Shown here: positions 1 through 11,785 of the stretch, piece by piece
Position numbering within the stretch: the first letter of the stretch is position 1
Layout: the number at the start of each line of letters is the position of its first letter
Source: Monosporascus cannonballus
Taxonomy: Eukaryota; Ascomycota; Sordariomycetes; Xylariales
Direction of reading: 5' to 3'
NCBI GenBank assembly: GCA_004154925.1
Contig: QJNS01000089.1
Span: 186,001 to 250,000, forward strand
Length of the DNA: 64,000 nt
Position numbers and translations under genes: made by a program
Notes under the pieces: generated by a model
Seen by the model: only the letters and a program-made list of their open reading frames with translations
What the model was told of the DNA's origin: nothing
Database searches by the model: none

Positions 1-143
1 CCGGATTCGGCTTGTGATGGTAACCTCACCCATCAGTCCGACTGCTTTATCCTGAATACTTCATCCACATTATCCATTACCCGATGCACACTATCAATAC
101 GCCCACAAGGTGAGTTCCGCGCCAAGTCTGGCACCCTCCGCAT

Positions 144-1464
144 CTAAGCTGGCGACACAGCAGGCGACATAGTCTCCCTACTTCCGCCCGCCCTGCCATC
201 CTTCCGCAGGCCATCCTCCGAGATCCAGAACTCCGTCGTCTTCTGGATCACAGGCTCTAGCGGTATGCCGCTGTCCCCACTATCCCGCCGCATGCCCGTG
301 GCGACAAAGGTGGTACCGTTCTCGGTGCGGTCCCCACGCAGCCTACTCGCAAAGCCATATTTGGCGATGGATGGGTACGAGGGGCCGGTACGGCCACTGC
401 CTGCGCCGTACGTGGTCGACTTGTTGGACTGCAGGTCCTGGCGGGAGAAGACGTAAACGTAGATCTGCCGGGTTAGCGCGAGGTTCGCTGCGATGATGCC
501 CAGGAAGAGCTCAAGGTTGGACCAGATTGCGACCCTGGCGAAGACGTCTGCGGGGTGGTTAATGCCATGTTCGTCAACGTGAGTAGAGGGTTATCTCGGT
601 TCGAGTTGACTCACAGCTCAGATCTGTCGTCTGGATGCCAAGTGACATGGCTCGCCCTACGCCGAATCCGGTAGCGCTATTGCTGTCAGCGACGAGGTAG
701 CAGACAACAGGGTACCGTAGAGGGAGAGTTACACAAGCCCCAGGCTCATTAGCCCGCAAACGAGAATCTTCGACTTCAGGGGGATGCGGACCCGCCAGAC
801 AACGACCAGAGGCAGCAATGAGCAAGTCAGGTCTGTGAAGAGGGAGTACGCTATTTGTGCAGTTCATTCATCAGCGCGCCCTCGCATGCGTGGCATGTCA
901 TGTCAAGGTGATGCCTAACTTACATATGGTAACGTAGATCCAGTAGATCCTTATCCTGACATCCCAGCACACACCCACGCCCGTCCAGTACGCCGAGATG
1001 GGCTTGCACTCGGACAAAAGGATGATACTGCAGCCCAGGCTCGTAATGACCAGCACGACCATTATCCCCCCCAGGAGCCACCGCAGATTCCGCGTGTCTT
1101 TGATGCGCAGCAGCAGGAACATGATGGAGCACTTGAGGATGCACATGCCCAGGAAGAGCATGTGCTGGGCATACCACCCGAGCATGTTATTCGTTACGTA
1201 GTCTTCCTGGGAGATGTACCACCTATGCCGCCCGTTGCCGTAGTGCAGCTGCACGCCTTGGACGACCAACCGCATGGTGGCGATGGGCAGCAGCACCACC
1301 ATAAGGTAGTCGTCCCATCCGGCGTTGTGCTGGGCGAAGCGGACGTACAGGCGAAGCGAGCCCGTGAGCAGCGCCAGGAAGCCAAGGACGCTCGACAACG
1401 CTACTAGAGTCGGGCCGACGTTCTCGTCCGGCGGCAGAGGATCGGGCGGCGTCAACGTCGCCAT
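144..1464 (-). CDS. PTH11-like seven-helix integral membrane protein (fungal rhodopsin domain)
   Basis: Four exons can be joined cleanly on the minus strand: 1464-924, 850-733, 682-615 and 547-144, with GT-AG introns of 73, 50 and 67 bp. They give an uninterrupted protein of 376 residues. The N-terminal two thirds holds about seven hydrophobic helices. The family signature WSNLELFLGIIAANLAL is near residue 250, where this family carries its last conserved helix, followed by a polar cytoplasmic tail of about 110 residues rich in Ser, Gly and Arg. No Cys-rich CFEM domain precedes the helices. Members of this family are plasma-membrane receptors or sensors in filamentous ascomycetes; PTH11 itself acts in surface sensing by Magnaporthe. 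The ligand cannot be inferred. The gene is transcribed away from the GMC oxidoreductase 1.26 kb further on. The family assignment is strong, and individual splice sites are inferred from sequence alone. Confidence 0.88.
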
Positions 1465-2722
1465 GGTGATAGGTGAATGATGTCGAGCGACGCAATGAGG
1501 CCCTTCGTATTATTCAAGTCTGATATATGTCGATAGAGTGGGGAGGGAGGACTTTTGAGTCGACCGAGGAGCCGGGGCAGCATGAGACACTATGCTCTCT
1601 TTGTCCTCGGTTGCTGGCCGATTATGGCGCTCAGCCCCTGACAAAAACGGCAGCGGGGCGATCCAGCACGGACGCTCGTCGTTACAAAGGCGACGGGGGC
1701 GGGGAGGGCGACGCGAGCAGACTAATAATCTCCACGAACCTGGGCGTGGCTCGCCTGCTGCTGCAACTGCAAATCTCCAGGGTGCTGTGGAAGAATGGTA
1801 CCTGGAGTGAAGGCAAACTGGATCTGGAGGGCTGCCAGGGAACCTTCTTGACGCTGGGCCTCGGGAGAAGGATAAATTATACTATGGGCAGGAGTCCCGC
1901 TGGAAACAGACTATAACGTAACTTGAGATTGGAAGGTTCTATAGGTTGGTACTCACTATGGGAAGTTCCGTTACCCTTCCTTAACTTAGCTTCCTCGCTT
2001 ATTTACGACAATAGGTATTAAACAGCCCTGGCCACGCGAACACATGATACAATTGCAAGGCGTCATACCGAGTACCTACTTCCAGGCGTGCAGAGGAGCG
2101 CGCACATCGTCCAACCAGAAAGAAGTGGCCGATGGTCAATCGGCGGGACCGGGGTTCGCGGCAGCATCGCAACCTCGCTTGATCGCATGGTTGAATCTCG
2201 AGCTACCGACCTGGGTCGATGGGTGCAGAGCTTGGCAAAGTTGATTTTTGTGGACCTTGAACACTGGGCCCGGGCAACTCCTTTTTCGGTTAAATAGTCC
2301 CACGTTTCGATTTCTTTTAATCACCGCCTTCGCCGAATCCATGCCCCGGCAGCTTGATCCAAGCAAGCATTATACAGCGGGGATCACCCTGCCATGCAGC
2401 ATTAAAGGACGGGTGGCCGCGGCGCCGCAGCCGCAGTTTATCGAGTCGCCCATCTACTTCCACCTTCCGTCCTCGCATTCCTGCCTTCCCTATTCTGCAC
2501 GCCTCCCTGCTGCATTCGTAAACCGGGACGACAGCCTCTTGTACGGGTAGTCGTTCTTTCCAAGGCCGAGACACATTTAGGTGCGTTCTTGTATGGTAAG
2601 CAAAGCATCCTGGCCCTCGTACGCGGTCGCCGTTGAGACTGCTAACATCCCAGCGTTGTCCGTAGTGTGCGGATAGATCCGTGCTCTAGAAAGAGAGATT
2701 AGGCTCCGCGCACGTTATTACG
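1465..2722. other. Divergent intergenic region between the PTH11-like and GMC genes
   Basis: No protein family is recognisable in any frame here. The longest open frames (such as 1527-1916) have no domain and no homologous look. The region must hold the promoters of both flanking genes. Confidence 0.6.
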
Positions 2723-4604
2723 ATGCTCTTCCGGTCCCTAGTGGCCTTCGGCCTGTCTTCGGCCGTCAATGCGCTCACTTCACACGCTACTTATGACTAC
2801 GTGAATATCTCCCTCTTGTTAAAAACTGGACCGTCATGGTCGACAATGGCAGCGATTAACTAATAACCTACTGCAGGTTATTGTGGGTGGTGGCACGGCC
2901 GGTCTGGCGGTGGCAGGCCGTCTCAGCGCGAGCCTCCCTTCGGCTAGCATCCTCGTTATCGAGGCCGGCCCTGAGGCCTTCGACCAACAGACGGTCTTCG
3001 TCCCCGGCATGAAGGGCCTGGCCGTCGGGGGTGCCCTGGATTGGGCCTTCACAACAACGCCCCAGGAGGGCGCGAACGGCCGCGTACTCAGCCAGAGCCG
3101 GGGTAAGGTCCTCGGCGGCTCGTCCGCCATCAACCTGATGACCTACGACCGCGCCGCCGCGGTCGAGTACGACGACTGGGAGGGCCTTGGCAACGAGGGC
3201 TGGAACTGGGACGCCTTCCAGCGCGCCATGCTTAAGGCGGAGAACTTCACCGGTGTCAACACCGAGCACTACGGCCAGGACGGCGTGGGCACCTCGGGCC
3301 CCGTCAAGGCCGTCATCAACCGCAACATCCCCGCGCACCAGGAGGCCTGGATCCCGACCATGCAGGGCCTGGGCATCGAGCACAACCTCGAGTCGCTCAA
3401 CGGCTCCGTCAACGGCGTCATGTACCAGCCCAGCAGCATCGACCCGGATCGCTGGGTCCGCTCGTACAGCGCCAACGCCTACCTGCCGCTGTCGGGCGCC
3501 AACCTCGCCATCTGGACGAACACGCGGGTGGCCAAGATAAACCTCAAAGAGAGCAAGTGCGGCGTGCAGCACGCCACCGGCGTGACCCTCGCGAACGGCA
3601 CCACCGTCGCCGCCCGCCGCGAGGTCATCCTCTCCGCAGGTACCTTACAAACGCCAGGCCTGCTTGAACTCTCCGGCATCGGCCGGGCATCCGTACTCTC
3701 CGCCGCCGGCATCAAGCAACTCGTCGACCTCCCCGGAGTAGGCGAGAACCTGCAGGACCACATCCGCCTGCAGACTTCGTACCAGCTCAAGGACGGTTTC
3801 ACCTCGTTCGACAAGCTACGGTACGACCCGGCCTTCGCCGCAGAGCAGCTCGCCCACTACCTCGCGGGTAACCCGGGCATGTACGACTACACCGGCTCCG
3901 GGTACGCCTTCACCAACTGGGCGCAGGCCCTGGGCGACGACGCCGCCGCAGATCTCCTCTCCCTGGCCGAGGCCGCCGCCGCCGAGGACGAGTCGGCCAC
4001 TAACGCCCTTAAGCTCAAGTGGATGTCAGACCTGCACGTACCGCAGCTAGAGATCATCTTCTCCGACGGCTACACCGGCGTTAGGGGCTACCCTGCGGCC
4101 TCAAGCGAGCTCTTCGGCGCTGACTTCTTCACCCTCATTACGGCTATCATGCACCCCTTCAGCCGCGGCAGCGTACATATCAGGACCGCCTCGGTGGCGG
4201 ATAGCCCTGTTATCAACCCTAACTACCTGTCGCACGAGTACGACGTCGAGGCGGCGGTACAGGCCGTCAAGTACGCGCGCAAGATTGCCGCCACGGAACC
4301 CATGGCCAGCCTGTGGACGGCCGAGTACGAGCCCGGCCTGGAGGCGGCGCAGACGGACGACGAGATTAGGGAATACGTGCGCAGCACCGTGCTGAGCATC
4401 TTCCACCCCGTCGGTACGGCGGCCATGTTGCCGAAGAAAGATGCCGGCGTCGTGGACGCGCAGCTCAGGGTGTACGGGACGAAGAACCTGCGCGTCGTGG
4501 ACGCCAGCGTCATGCCCGTGCTCGTCTCGGCACACATCGCCACGGCGGTATATGGTATTGCCGAGATGGCGGCGGAGATGATCATCAGCGAGGCGCAGAG
4601 TTGA
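2723..4604 (+). CDS. Secreted GMC-family FAD oxidoreductase (glucose oxidase / aryl-alcohol oxidase type)
   Basis: Two exons, 2723-2800 and 2877-4604, are separated by a 76-bp GT-AG intron with a CTAAT-type branch site. They give 601 residues, the usual GMC size. Residues 1 to about 17 form a signal peptide ending in VNA. The FAD-binding GGGTAGL motif follows at about residue 30, and the GMC signature region (GGSSAIN) lies near residue 100. The second GMC signature (GTLQTPGLLELSGIG) is in the middle. Near the C-terminus are FHPVGTAAM (His536) and SAHIATAVY (His579). The 43-residue spacing equals that of the two active-site histidines of glucose oxidase. The enzyme should oxidise an alcohol or sugar substrate with O2 or a quinone as acceptor, outside the cell. 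The substrate cannot be told. The start was chosen for the signal peptide; an internal GTG in exon 2 is not a real start. Confidence 0.93.
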
Positions 4605-4829
4605 CGTTGGCGGTAACAACCGGCCCGGAGTTGAAAGTCTCCGTGATTCGCAGCGGACATATACGGATCAGCCCTCCCCGCAGTGCTATGCGCGTTGTCG
4701 GCGACAACATTGGCAAGATGCGGTGGGGAATTTGATCCTGGATGGGCAGGATGCTACTCTGATAGTAGGTGTTCTTGCACAGAGAATAGGTTGTCAGGGG
4801 TGCCCAGGAGGGTGCGTAATTAATTTGAG

Positions 4830-5169
4830 AAGATCGGGCTATGAGGAGAATGTATTGAATTAGGCGAGAGAATTAAGCTTACAGCTATTCGAGTTACACG
4901 AAATTATAAATTATAATACAATGTTTATTATATAAAACGGTTAAGTTCAACATTATTTAATTTTTTTAAATAGATCTATTTAAATTCATTACGGCGAAAA
5001 GATATATTTATGAGATATATTATTGTAGAATAAATAATATTTTAATTATAAATTAATCTAATTTTACTTTAAAATTAAGCGTATCAAGGTTAAATTAAAT
5101 TGTGAATACTTTGCAATAAACGAAGCACATATTATAGATTCTAACTTATATACGAATTTCGTTAATATA
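4830..5169. other. AT-rich, RIP-like spacer
   Basis: Downstream of the GMC stop the sequence becomes strongly AT-rich and TpA-rich from about 4850 to 5170. It has no open frame and looks like the AT-rich block at 34.8-57.7 kb. It probably is a decayed repeat whose identity is lost. Confidence 0.5.
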
Positions 5170-5331
5170 TATAACGCACTATACAAGCGAACCACTCACA
5201 CAAGCAAGTCACTCGTTTTCCTTTGATTGGGTGCATCCTTTGGTGCAAGTGATCTCGGGCCAATTGGAGCACTAGCTCCACAAAATGAGCGACTCGCTTT
5301 TGTGAGTGGTGCGCTTGTGTGGTACGTTATA
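5170..5331. repeat. 162-bp foldback (MITE-like) element
   Basis: The left arm (5170-5215) and right arm (5286-5331) are inverted copies of about 46 bp. They share the core ACCACTCAC and matching AAGCG/CGAGT blocks, and begin TATAACG and end CGTTATA. The arms differ by scattered transitions, as expected for RIP or age. The centre has no coding capacity. The layout fits a non-autonomous DNA transposon inserted at TA, but no autonomous partner is visible. Confidence 0.65.
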
Positions 5332-5522
5332 ATATCAAAATTACTTTTTTCCGAAGTATGCCCTGGAGCCATGGATACGCCGTTAAAACGAAGGCTATTG
5401 TGTTGCGACGCCCTCCGCAGCTGAGCAACGTCTCGTAAATAATAATAATTTTTACGAATCTATACCTTCGTTTCAACCTATTAAGGAACGAAGGGAGTGT
5501 GCGAAAGATCTTTTTTTTTTCA

Positions 5523-5976
5523 GCAAAGAACCGATTTTCCAAGCAGGAAAGTAACTAACTGCTTTAGCAGCATGCAGGTCATGCGTCTGGGTCCTACGCT
5601 AGGTGCAATTAGTGTATATGATGGTCCGTTTCCAAACCCCTGCTGATACCCTAAAGCCCTGGAGCTTCTGCACTTTAAAACTAGGTGTCACGATACTAAG
5701 TGGCACCCGAGTGGGTATATAGGGCAGAACAAGACGGTCAGTGCTCGAGCTGAAAACGTTCCACTTTTAGTGGTGTGATGGCTACGCTCTTGTTCTCGTG
5801 CCGTAACACGAGGGCATCTATTCTGTTCGCCGCGCGGGGCAACCTCCTATTTTGCTAAGGGCCGATTTCCCAATCCAAAAAGTGACTACCATAGCGGCCA
5901 TGCGGTTGGTGCTTCTGGGTCAGATAGGGCCGAAAGACGTACATATTTGTACTAGTCCGTTTCTAAACCCCTGCTA
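5523..5976. repeat. Diverged direct repeat pair, 123 bp each
   Basis: Positions 5523-5645 and 5854-5976 align from start to end. Both begin GC-AAG--CCGATTT and end GTCCGTTTC-AAACCCCTGCT, with transitions in between. A second shared block (GAGGGCAT followed by CGCCGCGCG) occurs at about 5810-5850 and 6410-6450. No coding signal is seen. Confidence 0.6.
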
Positions 5977-6084
5977 GTCTGTATAGTCGGTTCGAAACCT
6001 CGGATTTGGCCCTAGTTTTAACCTGACATTATTGTCGACCTAGCTGCTAGGACTTTTAGCGATTGTAAATCAACTCATAATTAA

Positions 6085-6255
6085 GTTGACAGCTCCCGAG
6101 TAAGCAAGGCCTTTAAAGTTTGTAAGCCGACGGGCCGCCAAGTCGACAGCTAGCCAGGGCTTTTAGAGCTTCCAAGGCTTGCAGGTCGAGGAGCAGTTAG
6201 GTCGACGGTAGCCAAGGCCTTTAAAACTTGCAGGGCATGCAAGTCGACGGTCTAG
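6085..6255. repeat. Tandem repeat, three copies of a unit of about 57 bp
   Basis: The units start at 6085, 6142 and 6201. Each starts GTYGACRG, carries a CARGGCYTTTARARYTT core and ends with a further GTCGA-like site. The copies differ at several positions, so the array is old. There is no open frame. Confidence 0.65.
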
Positions 6256-6285
6256 GTCGACCTGGATCGTCGGTTAAAAACGAGT

Positions 6286-6327
6286 GGCTCCCCCTGGTGG
6301 GTGGGTGGGTGGATGGGTGGGGGAGCC
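6286..6327. other. G-quadruplex-prone tract inside a short hairpin
   Basis: Several GGGT runs on the plus strand are enclosed by the 9-bp inverted arms GGCTCCCCC (6286-6294) and GGGGGAGCC (6319-6327). Four or more G3 runs separated by one to three bases satisfy the usual intramolecular G-quadruplex pattern. Any function is unknown. Confidence 0.6.
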
Positions 6328-6639
6328 CCGTACAGAGGTCATAGCTTTGCAACCATCGATCTGGCAAGCTGTTGACCGAGATAGCCGTCGACTTGGAATT
6401 CGCACTTTAAAACGAGGGCATTTATTGTGCTCGCCGCGCGCGCGGCAGCCTCACGTTTAAATACCGGACAGAATCCTAGACACGAATAATAAGGCAAGGT
6501 AATAAGTAAACGTGAAAGTTACAAATGGCTTATTGATGCTATACAGCGTTAGCTTAAATTTAAGGAAGATTGTAACCAGAATCCACTATTTTCTACGGAA
6601 GGATTTGATTAGAGCCTAGTTCCCAGGACTTAAACTAAA

Positions 6640-6950
6640 GCGATTGAAAGCTGGGATTCTGGTCCCGAAAACAATTTTATGGCGGCCTTCCGGTTAAAGT
6701 TGTCATGGTAGTTGCAAAGTTAAACGAGGTAACAGGAATGCTCCAGAGGTTAAAGGCCCGGAATGTGTCAGGGGTTTACAAGCCTGCTCAGCCATAGGGC
6801 GAGCAAAAAGCTGATGAGGGCTAGGGGGGGCTGGCCTACTTACGTAAAGCTGAGCCGAGGCTGAGCTGGGATAAAATGGGTCATAAAAGCGACCATCCTT
6901 TTTGACCAAGAAGTTACTTACGTTTCGTTTCATAATACCCTTGCCACGGC
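6640..6950. repeat. Dispersed repeat, copy 1 (partner near 32.0-32.3 kb)
   Basis: Blocks such as CTGG-ATYC-GGT-CC, GAGGTAA-AGGAAT, AGCTGATG--G-GCT and TCATAATACC occur in the same order here and at about 32005-32330. The second copy shows more A and T. No gene is visible. This is probably a decayed transposable-element fragment. Confidence 0.45.
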
Positions 6951-7009
6951 GAGCCAAGAACGGTGGCCAAGAAGCCGGGCTACTAAGCCCCGTTAAGAAT
7001 AACGACATT

Positions 7010-7630
7010 ATGTCATACTGGACCGTGACAACGCAGTTGGTGGTAAGATAAAACGACACAGTCGACGCCACACGGAACGCAAGGTCCCACCCAGGATGAG
7101 AGATCCAGTATATCAAGACCCAAAGTCTGTTTCGGGAGGGGAAAAAAGACAGGATCAGCCTGCGGGGCGCAGAGCACACCGTCTAGTACAAGATAGACAA
7201 CCGCCATCTCCGCTAGGGTTTAAACGGCATAGGCAATGAGAGACCAGGGTAAATCGTAAGGTAGTATATCTCCGATCTGCCATTTCGTGCCGACTCGTCG
7301 TAAATTCCATACCATGCCAACGATCCGAAAGACCGTGGTGCCGAGCGCGAAGGAAGATTTGCCGGAATAGAAGTCAGTGCCCACCGCCCGAGAGATGATA
7401 ATGAGCCACGAACTGCTCAACAATTGTATCGAGGAATACCGCACGGCGGTCGCTGACCAGTAGGGCCACTGAGCCCATTCCATGAATGCCTTCTGCAGGG
7501 CGAGTGTGAGGGTGACGCTGACATAGCGGGCTTAGCTCGTTGCGGCAAACCCGAGTATCGAGACAGAGACGACAACATAGTAAGCCACGAACAGACCAAC
7601 GAGCACTTGACGACCGTCAGGCTCCATCTC
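7010..7630 (-). pseudogene. Relic of a multi-span membrane protein, possibly wax-synthase/MBOAT-like acyltransferase
   Basis: One minus-strand frame reads as a hydrophobic protein from about 7626 to about 7015. It is broken by in-frame TAA codons at 7532-7534 and 7220-7222. The first might be hidden by an intron; the second is hard to explain that way. Between the stops are membrane segments followed by the basic motif RRVGTKWQIGDI. This resembles the RR-GTPWEI-NIP motif of fungal wax-synthase/MBOAT-like acyltransferases found in secondary-metabolite clusters. A further hydrophobic helix follows, as in that family. The family call is an inference from one short motif. It lies beside two other dead genes (8.6-9.8 and 11.8-12.2 kb). 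Confidence 0.35.
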
Positions 7631-8252
7631 ACTTGTAACCATTCGGTCCGTAGCTAATGTAAAAGAGTATTGGGAGACTGATGACGAGTGCTTGCGAGAG
7701 AAGCGTCGAGAAGATATGTGGCTGGTCTCATCGACTGTGCGGATGCGTATCCGGAAGTGCAGGACTAATAGGACTTACATGCTACTTCCCCTTATAGAGT
7801 TCTACGCCTCACCAAGGCGACTTTTAGGAAGCCCGACACGGACCGACTGGATCATACCCTTCCGAGACTACATCCCGACTTTCGGGACTGGGACGTCACT
7901 ATACGGGCATGAGCCCTACAACATGTTGTTGCACGCAGAGTGTGTACTAGCCGGGGAATCATCTTTCGGATTGGTAGAGTGGAATCTCTTGCTAATGCAT
8001 GTCCGGGTCTGACAATCCGATTCTGAATAACATGATAATCAACAACATCAATTCATATCCCGGAAGGCATGACTCAACATAGCACGTCAATCGGATCTTG
8101 ACCAGTTGTGCTCAAGCTAGCGAACTCCCACCTAGTTATACTGGCACACAACCAGCCTGATATAACGAATCAATAACGAACTCTCTATATTAACATCCGT
8201 CCATAAGAGATCCATTAATTTTGGGAATCTGCTAGTTCATTAGGCTGGTTAC

Positions 8253-8492
8253 TGTCAGACCCAGCTGACGTCGATCAAACAGCTAAGCCTTGGCTTAGTT
8301 TGATCACCTACGGAAAGGAGGCCACTTTATGCACCCCCGGTATCTTTTCCTCTTAGCTACAGTTGTATTTACGTGTATAAAAGGAGGGTTCGCTACCCTC
8401 ACCTTCTATCTAGGACCTTCTAGCGGTCAGACAACCTGTTAATACACTTTTCTTCAGTTATATGCTTCTGTGTGTGATGTCAGGGTCTCATA
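8253..8492 (+). mobile_element. Solo LTR of a Ty1/copia-type retrotransposon
   Basis: This 240-bp LTR begins TGTCAGACCC and ends GGGTCTCATA, a slightly decayed inverted terminal pair. It is flanked on both sides by GTTAC (8248-8252 and 8493-8497), a 5-bp target-site duplication. The same LTR occurs at 34974-35212 on the opposite strand (239 bp) in heavily C-to-T mutated form, next to copia pol remnants. This copy has kept a normal base composition. Confidence 0.88.
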
Positions 8493-8590
8493 GTTACCAC
8501 ATTGTCAAACAGGACCCTGCGTGTTTTCCCACTTACTGCAATTCAAGATGTATGATCAAACCAGGGCATACAATGTACAGGTAGAGATTA

Positions 8591-9790
8591 TGGTACAGGT
8601 TCGCTCTGGCACCATCTTGGATATAGGGCAATTGACGAATATAATTTCCGGAGAATCCGAAGTCGCACAGCAGCGACGAGAAGCATAGGCACGCCTAGAA
8701 GTCGAGTAGGATGTTACGGACACCTGGCATCTACCTGCTAGGTACGCCGAAACTGGCCGCGAGCAATTGTATCTCGAGGGCCTACGTTGCGGGACGGCCG
8801 CACTGAAGGACAGCGTGAAATACGGCCACAATTTCTGGGGATTAACTGGCTCCGCAGCACAGTCTATTCACCAACAGCCCTTTTGGCCTTAGGGTCATGT
8901 TCAACAAGATGCTCGACCTTATGCCGCCTGAAGAGCAACGACAGAAGTGGCTTCAGCCAGCGGAGGAAGGGCGCTTCAATGGCGCTTATGTCCAGAGCGA
9001 GTTGGGACATGGTTCGTTCGTCAGGGGATTAGAGACAGCTGCTACATTCGACGTACAGAGTGACAGTTTTGTCATCCACTCGCCGACCCCGACGAGTACC
9101 AAATTCTGGCCGGGCGGTCTAAGCTATTCGACGTTACATGGGCTTGTAATGGCTCGGTTGATTACGCATGGTCAGGACTATGGCATCCGTCAGTTCATCG
9201 TCCGGTTACGCGATATAGAGACAGTATAGCCCATGGACGGCGTTGAACTTGGTGATATCGGATACAAGATAGCCCAGAACCAGAACGACAACGGTTATAC
9301 CCGATTTGAGAACGTTGTAGTGCCGAGGGAAAACATGTTGATGGGTCAAGGTGAGATCTCGAGGGATGGAGAATAATCCAAGAAGGCCGGCACACGCTCC
9401 AAGGCTGTGTATGGGACGATGAGCATCACCCGCGCCAATATGACATTTGTCGCGGCCGTCCAACTCGCAGCCGCTGTCACCATTGCAATACGCTACTTGA
9501 CTGTACGCCAGCAGGGCTTCCTGCCCGAAGATCCCGGCCAAAATCTCGCCACTCCTACAGCAGAGACTGGGCTGCTGCGGTGCAAAAGTCAAAATTACAG
9601 ACTGCTCACATTGCTATCGCAGTTCTACATCATGCTATCCGCCTCGAGGTGCTGCAAAACCGCCAAGGGAGACTTCAAGAACCGACAGGCCACGGGTGAC
9701 TTTAGCACAATGGCGACGCTACACGCCTTGACTGCTGGGATGAGCGCGTGGTCTTCTACCGCTACGATGGACGGTGCAGAGGACATCTAA
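8591..9790 (+). pseudogene. Acyl-CoA oxidase pseudogene (peroxisomal beta-oxidation)
   Basis: The plus-strand reading gives family motifs in order: RYAETGREQLYLEGLR upstream, then a frame change at the T run 8881-8884 (one T too many), then NGAYVQSELGHGSFVRGLET, the flavin-domain region with T-STKFWPGG, and later QNYRLLTLL and TMDGAEDI near the end. In the living enzyme this catalyses the first, FAD-dependent step of peroxisomal beta-oxidation. The copy is dead. It has in-frame stops at 8686-8688, 8707-8709, 9227-9229, 9374-9376 and 9788-9790, besides the frameshift. After the last stop only faint similarity continues. The N-terminus upstream of 8591 is not clear. Its GC content is still normal, so ordinary decay explains it better than strong RIP. 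Confidence 0.85.
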
Positions 9791-9837
9791 AAATTTGGAC
9801 AGAAGGTGAGGCTACCCTGGAAGGTTTAGTATGGGAA

Positions 9838-11785
9838 ACCCTGTAGGGTAGGCTCAAGGTGTGTCACAGAAGATAGAATTATCTATATTCAAGCTATGGA
9901 AGCCCAACAACAGCTGGGGGAATTCAGGGCTATATATATATGCGAATAATGGCTTATTAAACTTTATCGTTCCATATTTAATCAATATATTCCGTTACTA
10001 ATCCATTGGTGAATAATAAAGGTTTGGAAGATTTTGCCACTTTCGCCACCTCGAATAGGGGTAGACCCACTTTCCCTGGAGCTAACTTCCGGAAATTCCT
10101 AGATTCTGTCATCGTATACAAGGAGACAGGGACTCGGCAGGGTGCTTGGTGCGATCTCTGAGGTTCTCACGTGAAGAATGCAGAGATATTCCTAAATTAT
10201 GATGAGAATGAAGGGAAATGTCTGGACTAGGTTTTAAGAACGTTCAGGGGTTGCATTTTCCCACAAAGATGCAGTTGGCTCTGACGGACCTTTGGCAGAA
10301 TTCACAGAGATTCTGGGGATCAACAGAGAGCAGGTAGTCACTGTCGAGTGACTTGCAATTATAACCGCTTATAATGCGCATTACCCTTACGATGATTGCT
10401 TGACTAGTCCTCCATTCTAAGTCTCCGGGTTCTTGCGTCCAGCCCAGTCCCAATACCTACGCTATTTCCCCTTACTTTCTAGATTACAACGCTGAACAAG
10501 CGGTCACCGACATTGCTGCAGGGCTGCGGCAGTCTAAATCGTCGCCGTAACATCACAAAACGCTAATAGTGGTAAACGCGGGAGAAATATGACAGATATA
10601 CAAATGGTCTAACTATGTTGATCAGAATCTGGCCTGACTAGAGGTAAATTGTATATGGAAGGCTTCTTCCTTGACTGACCAATAAAAGAAGGCCAGCGTC
10701 TTTTATTTCTCTTATTGCTATAGCCCGGTGATGGTGTCCCAACCCGTACTCGATTCCCAGATGGTCACGTCGAGAAAGGCCTTTAACGACTTGAGCTAGT
10801 GCTACATTAATGGCAAGGAATCCAGCTTCACTATCGCTACCACCCTCCTGCGCGATCGAGGCATTGTAATACGAACTGTCTGAGCAAGGGCCCTCCGTAA
10901 CAGCTGCTCTCCAGTATATACACAAAGCCCTACCGTACCAACTTGGAGTGAGCTTAGATAGGTATGTACCTATGTAGGCATTTTCAGACGCGCCCATGTC
11001 GCCTCTATGCATCCCCTCATTCGGGCCCTTGCCATATGCTAAGCAATGATGGATATTGCCAGGTCTCCTAGGGCTCGGACGACAGCTACGCCATGGCACG
11101 GCTGTGGGTGAATAAGCTCACCGGAGAGGTATTTGATGCCTGTTGAGGTGAAGATGTTAGAGCTGACGCCAATAACTTTCGTGGTGTTCTTTCCCATTTA
11201 CATGGTCGAGTCGATTCTCATGATCAGGGGCTGTATGTAACTATTAAATCCGGGTGCGCTGTTGACATTTGGATCGTATAAGGGTGAAGATACATCTAGG
11301 TAAGTGGTCGGCCGGTCAGTCTTATTGAGCAGAGGCGGCCTCGCACTTCCGCAACAATAAAAGACTGGGAGCGCCAGCTGGACGAAGAACAAGTCCAAAA
11401 GCGATCATCCTGCGGCCGCAAGGTTTGGCCGCAAAAGTGAACCGGTATGGTTCCGCAAGTCATGGGAACACATCCTGCGTCTCCTTGATGTGTAAGGCCG
11501 TGTCGCGATGGCTAAGTAGGTAGAAGAGCATCGTACTTTGGATTGGATCGCCTAGAGCGCGCATTCGTTCTGAATTGGAGTAGAACCCCGAGCCGCAACC
11601 GATCTGAAATCTGTAGGCAGGCGACAAGTAGAAGAACACACCGTTCTGAAACGCTGTCCTCGCTTCACATCCACTACTACCTAGTCTTTAAATTCTGCAG
11701 TCGAGTCCACGATGCATTTCACCAGGAGCTCGCCGCTGTCCGCCTGACGGGCGCGTCGGCCTTGATGAGTAAGTTACCTATGCCT
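9838..11785. other. Gene-free stretch between pseudogenes
   Basis: Composition alternates between AT-rich (about 9900-10030) and mixed. The longest frames (10638-11099 minus, 11198-11398 minus) show no recognisable domain. The stretch probably contains more decayed coding DNA, but I cannot assign any of it. Confidence 0.5.

Noticed and set aside
2868..3572. 234-codon antisense frame over the GMC gene
   Set aside because: High-GC coding DNA produces long antisense frames. Composition and codon position match a shadow of the GMC exon.
10638..11099. 153-codon minus frame in the pseudogene zone
   Set aside because: No family resemblance, and neighbouring genes are dead. It may be decayed coding DNA, but nothing supports a gene call.
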